NCBI GenBank assembly: GCA_021397845.1
Contig: CM038052.1
Location: forward strand, 140,807,854-140,871,853
Reading direction: 5' to 3'
Origin: Areca catechu
Taxonomy: Eukaryota; Streptophyta; Magnoliopsida; Arecales; Arecaceae
Length of the DNA: 64,000 nucleotides
Translations under genes and position numbers: made by a program
Part shown: positions 57,416 to 64,000 of the stretch, piece after piece
How the letters are laid out: every line of letters starts with the position of its first letter
How positions within the stretch are numbered: the stretch's first letter is position 1
The notes under the pieces: model-generated
What the model was told of the DNA's origin: nothing
The model's database searches: none
Seen by the model: the letters and a program-made list of their open reading frames with translations, nothing else

Positions 57416-59025
57416 AGATGTGGGACTAACTAGATGCAAAGATGGAGAATGATGCAAGTGATTTGTTTGTTTTGTGATTTTTAAGTTTTAATGATTTTTT
57501 TTGGATTCCCAAAAACATGTAGGAGTAGATCTAGGGTTCTATACTAACAAGAACTTCAGGCAAGCAAGTAAGTCCCTAAGCAAGGATAAAAAGAGGACCC
57601 CGGGATTAAGAAACCCCATAGGACTTAGCTCTCAAATCAATACCTACTTAGGAGCCAGGGTGGCAAACCTCAATGATCTGAAGCACCCGATGTCGAGTTC
57701 ACTCATTCTCGCAGATGCGGCCTGGATGATCGAGCATTCAACCTCGTGGATGCACCAGCTTTCTATCAAAGGTCTCGAAGGCAAGGGCAACCAACTCCAT
57801 GTTCGTGGTACTTGGAGGACCTGCAAGCATTCAAGAGAAGAGTTAGGATTCGATCAAAAAGAAAGCAATAGATGAAAGGATGAGAGTTGATGTGGTGATG
57901 GGTGGAGTTCTTCTTGCTAGGCGCCCGGTTGGGTGGTTCCAATGGACTCCAACTCGAAGTTGGAGGATGAAGTTGTTGAAGAGATTGTAACTCGTGGCCT
58001 CACACCTCTCGACGTCCCGAAGGATGAAGGTGCTCCCTCACGGAGATCGACGTTCTTAATGAACGAAGGCAACTAAAGAGAATTGGCTCTCAAAACTTAT
58101 ATTTTTTCATTCATCATCAATAGCCTACAAATGAGGGGTAAGGTCTTTTAAATAGGTACCTTAGGACCCAATTTAAAATTCAAATGAAAGATACATGAAT
58201 CCTCTTGATAAGGCACCAAAGAAATTCTTAATTTTTTTTCTTTGGCCGACCAATGATGTGATTGGGCATGGCTTGATGTGAGTCTTGGAAGAGGGATCTT
58301 GGCCTTGGAAGGTTGGTCTCTTGTTTTGGAAGAAGACATGGCATGGGTCTTGTAGCAAGGCTTGTGTTCTCCTCCTTTCCTTGTTGTTCATCTACCTTTG
58401 GTACAAGACATGATATGGGGAGTGAAAGATGGAGCTTGTCTTGGCACCCATGGATTCTTGCTCTTCCTTCCATACTTGGTCAACTACTTTGTGAAGAAAG
58501 CTTGATGTGAGGGCTTGAAGCAAGGGATTTAAATTCTTCAAATTTCTAAATCCTTTGACCTTCCCTTGGCCGGCCACCTATATTTGGAAAAGAGCTTGAT
58601 AGGGGGAGGGAAGCAAGGAATGTATCAAGTGTTGTTGTCCCCTTTATGCCTCCAAAATTTTGATTTTGTGCCGCCCACATGGCAAGGTGAAGTGGCACCA
58701 CATAGGATGATGATGTGGCACCCAAGGGTTGATTTGGCATCCTTCATGTCTTGGCTCAAATGTTACTTGGCTTCAAGATCAATCTTGCTTGGACCCATAC
58801 TTCAAATAGACTCGGACTGAACTCAATTCAGGACTGGACTCAGACTCAATTCAGAACTGGACTCAGTATAGGACACAACTTGACCAAATTGGTCAAAGTA
58901 CAGGACTAGATACAAACACTTGAGACTCAATTCAAAGCTAGAAAATATTGCAAAGTTTAGGCTTGAAGCTTTAATACAAGATCCAAAAAATTGAAACCCT
59001 AATCAGAAGTCTGGTGCCCACACCA
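57416..59025 (-). repeat. 3' LTR of E2 (1610 bp)
   Basis: The left LTR on the plus strand. It contains CTCACACCTC and CTCCCTCACGGAG (about 57998-58045), phrases shared with E1 and E3. Many short ORFs on both strands (57501-58820) appear again in the other LTR and look like chance ORFs. Confidence 0.88.
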
Positions 59026-59257
59026 ATTCTCCCGAGGTGGGAGGAACTTGACCCTATCGAGTAAGGGTTGACTTGGTTTTACTATTTTTTTCTAGAAGGT
59101 TGGGGTCGAGGTGCTGTAAGTCCTCTCGGGTATCCTACGAATCATCGGACTGCGATCGGCCTTCCAATTGAACCAAGTAACGCTGATAGCCTTTGCCTCG
59201 GGTGGTCATAGCTTGATCATCCAGGACACGCTCGATCCGTTTTCCTCTCTCAAAACA
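59026..59257 (-). pseudogene. chromodomain remnant, the only internal sequence of E2
   Basis: On the minus strand from 59242 a frame reads KRIERVLDDQAMTTRGKGYQ, then YLVQLEGRSQSDDS, a TAG at 59135-59137 where Trp is expected, then DTREDLQHLDPNLLEKNS, ending at a stop near 59054. It matches the end of chromovirus integrase: compare RIERILDNKTHYPK and YLIHWQGCSDSEDSW in element G. Chromodomains bind methylated histone tails. This one has lost two expected aromatic residues (Trp to Leu and Trp to stop), so it is probably non-functional. About 60 residues remain. Confidence 0.85.
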
Positions 59258-60873
59258 TGATGCGGGACTAACTAGATGTGAAGATGAAGAATGATGCAAG
59301 TGATTTGTTTGTTTTGTGATTTTTAAGTTTTAATGATTTTTTTTTGGATTCCCGAAAACAAGTAGGAGTAGATCTAGGGTTCTATACTAACAAGAACTTC
59401 AAGCAAGCAAGTAAGTTCCTAAGCAAAGATAAAAAGAGGACCCCGGGATTGAGAAACCCCGTAGGACTTAGCTCTCGAATCAATACCTACTCAGGAGCCA
59501 GGGTGGCAAACCTCAAAGATCCGAAGTGCCCGATGCCGAGTTCACTCGTTCTCGTGGATGCAGCCTAGATGATCGAGCATTCAACCATGCGAATGTGCCG
59601 ACTTTCTATCAAAGGTCTCGAAGGCAAGGGAAACCAACTCCGTGTTCATGGTACCTGGAGGACCTTCGAGTATCCAAGAGAAGAGTTAGGATTCGATCAA
59701 AAAGAAAGCAATAGATGAAAGGATGAGAGTTGATATGGTGATGGGTGGAGTTCTTCGTGCTAGGCACCCGGTTGGGTGATCCCAATGGACTCTGACTCGA
59801 AGTTGAAGGATGGAGTTGTTGAGGAGATAGTAACTCGAGGCCTCACACCTCTCGATGTCCCAAAGGACAAAGGCATTCCCTCACGGAGATCGACGTTCTT
59901 AATGAACGAAGGCAACTAAAGAGAATTGGCTCTCAAAACTTGTGTTTTTTTATTCATCATCAATAGCCTACAAATGAGGGGTAAGGTCCTTTTATTAGGC
60001 ACCTTAGGACCCAATTTCAAATTCAAATGAAAGATACATGAATCCTCTTGATAAGGCACCAAAGAAATTCTGAATTTTCTTCTATTTGGCCGACCAATGA
60101 TGTGATTGGGCATGGCTTGATGTGAGGCTTGGAAGAGGGATCTTGGCACCCTTGAACTTGGAATGTCGGTCTCTTGTTTTGGAAGAAGACATGGCATGGG
60201 GCTTGTAGCAAGGCTTGTGTTCTCCTCCTTGGTTGTTCATCTACCTTTGGTACAAGACATGATATGGGGAGTGGAAGATGGAGCTTGTCTTGGCACCCAT
60301 GGATTCTTGTTCTTCCTTCCATACTTGGTCAACTACTTTGGGAAGAAAGCTTGATGTGAGGGCTTGAAGCAAGGGATTTAAATTCTTCAAATTTCTAACT
60401 CCTTTGACCTTCCCTTGGTCGGCCACCTATATCTGGAAAAGAGCTTGATAGGGGGAGGGAAGGAGGGAATGTATCAAGTGTTGTTGTCCCCTTTATGCCT
60501 CCAAAATTCTGATTTTGTGCTGCCCACATGGCAAGGTGAAGTGGCGCCACTTAGGATGATGATGTGGTGCCCCAGGGTTGATTTGGCATCCTTCATGTCT
60601 TGGCTCAAAAGTGACTTGGCTTCAAGACCAATCTTGCTTTGACCCATACTTCAAATAGACTTGGATTGACTCAATTCAGGACTGGGCTCAGACTCAATTC
60701 AGGACTGGACTCAGTACAAGACACAACTTGACCAAATTGGTCAAAGTAGAAGACTAGACACAAACACTTGAGACTCAATTCAAAGCTAAAAAATATTACA
60801 AAGTTTAGGCTTGAAGCCTTAATACAAGACCCAAAAAATTGAAACCCTAATCAGAGGTTTGGTGCCCACACCA
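59258..60873 (-). repeat. 5' LTR of E2 (1616 bp)
   Basis: Pairs with 57416-59025 across its length. It begins TGATGCGGGAC on the plus strand and ends GTGCCCACACCA before GATGC. Confidence 0.9.
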
Positions 60874-60919
60874 GATGCATGAGGAAGATAGGATGAAGGT
60901 AACAAAATGGAATTATATT
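60874..60919 (-). other. pararetrovirus intergenic fragment at the head-to-head junction
   Basis: Homologous to 12676-12722 (GATGCA...GATAGGATGAAGG, AAATGGAATTATATT). It is the upstream edge of the main minus-strand unit and ends in AATTATATT, where plus-strand virus sequence begins. Confidence 0.8.
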
Positions 60920-61710
60920 GAGCCAGTGGTGGGAGGAAAGATAGGAAAATAGTTAAATAAAAGATTCATTTATTAAACTTTTTATCCTGAGTACGCGTTG
61001 GCTAGGCGTGGGCTATTGTTGTCGTGGATAGGTATTTTGTTGGCCATAAGTCGCAGCTACCTAAAGGGAAAGTGGTAAAACAATTTCATAAATGAATCTA
61101 GTATCTAGGTCTTTTTCTACTAGTCCTTCATCCAAAGAGGAAGATCCCAGTCACCTCCTAGAGCTAGGAGAAGATGAACAATTAACAAAATGGACTGTTC
61201 CAAAAATAAGCAAAAGGTAAATATACCAACACAAGATCCTACCTGACAATAGGGTTAGGATAGAAGAAAAAACTGTCAATAGTGGGTGACCACACAGTTA
61301 TCCCAATCCTAACTAAGGATCTAGTCAAAATCCTCAAATTAAAATATGAGTTTATCCATATAGGTATGGTTCAAGTAGCAGCAAAACCCCTAAGCAGGAA
61401 AGGGCTTGACACAGCCATGCTCCTGTGCCTAAGGGACAGCTGCTTGACCAGATTCCATGATTCCCTTCTAGGAATGGTGGAATCTAGCCTGTATGAAGGT
61501 CTAACCTACTTCAATTGCAATATGGACCTAACCCTTAAACTCAATGACCAGTACATCCTCAAAGCTCTTGAGCTCGATGTCAAATTACATGGGCTCAACA
61601 TTATGTCAGGTTCCTACCCTGTAGCAGTAACCATCAAATACTATTACAAGGTGACTAATGATCTCAATCATATCAAGGTCATTAACAAAAGGATCATTTG
61701 GTGTACTATG
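60920..61710 (+). other. second pararetrovirus copy, plus strand, leader and movement protein start
   Basis: It starts GAGCCAGTGGTGGGAGG, the last bases of the primer site and following leader, in opposite orientation to all other virus DNA here. It runs through the leader into the movement gene and ends where LTR F inserts (61710). It is homologous to the reverse complement of 11870-12655. Confidence 0.87.
61282..61710 (+). pseudogene. pararetrovirus movement protein (plus-strand copy), truncated
   Basis: The frame carries GDHTVIPILTKDLVKILK, YEFIHIGMVQVAAKPL, LDTAMLLCLRDSCLTRFHDS, FNCNMDLTLKLND, LDVKLHGLN and YYYKVTNDLNHIKV with no stop through the 30K core, so it is the best preserved of the three movement copies. 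The frame starts at a GTG. Upstream codons include a TAG about 30 bases earlier, so a natural start is unclear. LTR F cuts it at 61710 after NKRIIW, and codons beyond belong to the LTR. Confidence 0.88.
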
Positions 61711-63115
61711 TGTTGGGAATTGTGTCCCAAAGCCAATCGCCTGGGATGTAGGCGGTTGAGCTCAGTATTGTATTCTTTTTATGGATTAATAAAATATTAT
61801 TTTTGGCAGCTCATCACATATTGTATTTCCCTAAAATGAACTCTTTCCATGTGATGAAGTCTTTAGGACTACACTGATTTCGATACAGAGAGGATGTATC
61901 GAGTGGTCCTTAAACCCTGTTCACAACCAAAGGATATATTGTACTGGACGACAATATATCAAGTATAGGTTGTTGTTGTTCACATCGTTTGGTTGTCCTC
62001 TTGACCAAATGAGTGTGGTGACACTGATGTGATCTGCAAGTGGGATATGTGATATCTTATTGAACGTGACTCCGTGCAGCCCCTTTATACCAAAGGGATA
62101 CTCACGATTGGATATGGCTATATGTGTCCCTCTGACCTGAGGTCATCATGGTAGTTTGCAAGCAACTCCCTGTGCTTTGGTGCCGGACTACCCGGATTTT
62201 TAATCCGGTGATGAAAGTTTTCTGGGTACAGGCAAGTACTTGTAGAGCAGTGATGGACCAAGATGGAATTGACCTGTCCAAACAGTTTGGATTGAATTCT
62301 CGTAGTATCTCAATTTAGCAAATCCTCGGCTGGGGTAGCCCTAGTGAAGAGTCACTGGGCTTGCGAGGTTGAGACACGTAGTGGACTGACTCTGTCTGGG
62401 TTGGCAGCCCAATCACAGTCATCTTGAGCATTACAGGTCAAAGGGATGAATTATACGGTAACTATATGCTAGAGGTTCGATAGTTTGCTCCTACATCTTC
62501 GACCTATCCGGACACCGGGACCCATTGCTAGATGGTTTCCTGTGCTGGTACTGGAATTGTTCCAGTGCTACCGTTTAGGTTCGAACCTATGAGGTCACAC
62601 GCCACAGAGGATAACTCTCTGATCCGGATACCGATTACGATTGGGAATCATCTCGATTTTATGGTCACGGTAATTTTGAGCACTCTTTTCCCTATCTTGC
62701 CCTTGTCTGTGTCAACCAGAAATTGGTCTGGGCTGACCAAGACTGAGCCAGGATTTTTCTGAATCAGTTTTGAACTGATTCAGTGCTCGTTTCGGCCTCT
62801 AATTGGTTGTGAACCAATTGAACCCAATTTAATTAGGCTTGAACCGGTTCAATTAGATTGAACCAAGGGGTTTAATGGGATTGAACGTAAAATTCTTTGG
62901 ACCGGTTTCTTTTGAATCGGTGATTTTTTTTTCTCTCCCATGTGACCATTTACATGGTGATTCGCTGGAATTCCTTGCATCCGGTTGAAGGCCAATCGAC
63001 CGAACGTATGCTGGGCGTCTTCTCCTCTCCCTCGCCCGCCATCTCCTCTTTAATCCCTGTTTAATGGCCTGGTTAATGGGTTTAACCATAGCCTCATCGT
63101 CTCCCAGCCCCTTTC
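61711..63115 (+). repeat. D-family copia LTR (F), 5' 1405 bp, interrupted by E3
   Basis: Starts TGTTGGGAATTGTGTCCC inside the viral movement gene and aligns with the reverse complement of LTR D from 4583 to about 3170. It is cut at 63115 by E3. The remaining LTR and any internal region lie to the right of the window. The 5 bases CTATG before it are the presumed target site, but the other side is not visible. Confidence 0.88.
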
Positions 63116-64000
63116 TGATGTAGGACGAAAGCTCTGCTACCAAAAATGATGCAGAACGAATATGTGGAATGCGGAAGAAAATTATGATTAATGTATTTTT
63201 TTTTTTTATATTTTTAGAAGTCGGCTTTAACTCAAAGGAAAGATAAACTAATGTTTAAAGAAACTATGAAATGATAGAAAGCATAATTAAAAGGAGTGGA
63301 TTATCAGAGTAACTCAGAAGTAGGATCACTGCGCATTGAGAAACCCCCAGATCTAGGGTTTACTCCTCTTTCAAGAAACAGACGAAGAGAGAAGAGAAGG
63401 TTTTATACCTGACTGTGATATCTCTCATTGCTTCAATTGAAGGATACTCTCGAGCAGATTGTAGGATCCTTGGAGACGGGGTATCTTCGCAATGGATCCT
63501 CGGATTGTAGTCCTATGGTAAGGTTGGCCTTCTTCTCGAACTCAGGATCTGGAAGAAGAAGAACAAAAGAAGAACCAGAAACTCAAAGAAAGACACTGAC
63601 CTGAGGACTTAATGAAGATTGTTGGATGTAGAAGTTTCGGAGATCTTGATACTGATCTGACTCTTCTTTGAACTTGCTCTGTAGTTAAAACAGTTGATCT
63701 AAACCTGGATGCTGGTGGCCGGCCTCTATATGGAAGAGAGGGGCCGTGGGATATAGATGGAAAATTAGGATTTGGATGGTGATTGGAGGAAAGATGATGG
63801 GCGGCTAGGGTTTGGGAATTGAAGTGGCTAACTTAGGGTTTTGGTAGGGTTTGAAGATCTCACACCTCCTCAAGGTTCCTAGGGAACCCGGATTTACTCC
63901 CTCACGGAGCTCAACACCTGAATACAAGTGCGAAAGAGAGAAACATAAAGTTGCTCACAAAGAAATTGATTTCATTCATCATTAAATTCAAGAGTTTCAT
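63116..64000 (-). mobile_element. LTR-PBS-stub unit E3 (first 885 bp, runs off window)
   Basis: Starts TGATGTAGGACG, then AAAGCTCTGCTACCA (reverse of a degraded iMet PBS), then ATGATGCAGAACG. This is the same 12 + 18 + 12 base arrangement as E1 at 46734. It aligns with E1 to the window end, including CTCACACCTCCTCAAGGTTC and GGATTTACTCCCTC. CTTTC at 63111-63115 is the presumed target site. It splits LTR F. Confidence 0.8.

Larger units (their letters stand above)
57416..60873 (-). mobile_element. mini-chromovirus E2: two LTRs around a chromodomain remnant
   Basis: Two direct LTRs (57416-59025, 1610 bp; 59258-60873, 1616 bp) enclose only 232 bp. GATGC flanks both sides (57411-57415, 60874-60878), and the virus sequence is continuous across. 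LTR ends on the plus strand are TGATGCGGGAC (the left copy starts AGATG) and GTGCCCACACCA. Read on the minus strand the inner 232 bp encodes a chromodomain, which fixes orientation and family. No PBS, gag, protease or polymerase remains. LTRs differ by roughly 6% over the first 270 bases by eye. Confidence 0.9.

Noticed and set aside
57501..60642. Many short ORFs, some present twice
   Set aside because: They are duplicated only because they lie in the two LTRs of E2. The frames differ between copies and show no domain.
1..64000. Host protein-coding genes, tRNA or rRNA genes
   Set aside because: Every long frame that I could interpret belongs to a retrotransposon or the pararetrovirus. I saw no tRNA cloverleaf or rRNA sequence, although I could not run a covariance search.

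Overview
This window is plant nuclear DNA, almost certainly from a flowering plant, made of nested LTR retrotransposons and endogenous pararetrovirus (Caulimoviridae) DNA. I see no host protein-coding gene, tRNA or rRNA. Support comes from copia gag-pol with tRNA-iMet primer sites (TGGTATCAGAGC), Sirevirus-type ORF3 genes, a Tat-type Ty3/gypsy element with an antisense ORF, chromodomain retroelements, and a virus with 30K movement protein, CCHC coat protein, DSG protease and YIDD reverse transcriptase. The abundance of Sireviruses would suit a monocot, but I cannot name the species. Nearly every ORF carries stops or frameshifts, so this looks like old heterochromatin.

Layout: 1-4583 is the 5' part of a copia element on the minus strand (D: gag, leader, PBS, 2.3 kb LTR), inserted in the 5' LTR of a pol-deleted chromovirus (G, 4584-10650). 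G sits in pararetrovirus DNA (10651-12870, minus). That DNA is split by Sirevirus A (12871-34786, minus), whose gag is split by Sirevirus B (22182-32978, plus). Pararetrovirus DNA resumes at 34792-41603 with coat, protease, RT, RNase H and a second ORF. It is split inside the movement gene by the Tat element C (41609-55402, plus), which itself holds an LTR-like insertion E1 (46734-48459). Virus DNA continues at 55403-55829, 57095-57415 and 60874-60919. It is broken by a solo chromovirus LTR (55830-57094) and by a mini-chromovirus with two 1.6 kb LTRs around a 232 bp chromodomain remnant (E2, 57416-60873). At about 60920 it meets a second virus copy in head-to-head orientation (60920-61710, plus). 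That copy is cut by a D-family LTR (F, 61711-63115), which is in turn cut by a relative of E1 (E3, 63116 to the window end).

Leaving out the insertions, the minus-strand virus DNA runs without a gap through one full genome unit of about 7.7 kb (PBS to PBS) and into a second unit in the same orientation. This is a tandem integrant. Target-site duplications that I could read directly support A (TCTTC), B (AAGAG), E1 (GTGTG), E2 (GATGC), the solo LTR (TTTTG) and, with one mismatch, C (GATGG/GATGC). LTR pair differences estimated by eye fit the nesting: about 4% for B, 6% for E2, 9% for A and 12% for C.

None of the coding capacity looks functional as it stands. The longest clean pol piece is the 408-codon RT/RNase H ORF of B. 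The points most worth following are the tandem plus head-to-head virus array with a break at the primer-binding site, the chromodomain-only mini-element, the LTR-PBS-stub units E1/E3, the GTCGAC-type motif clusters shared by LTRs and ORF3 leaders, and the antisense Tat ORF with in-frame splice sites.
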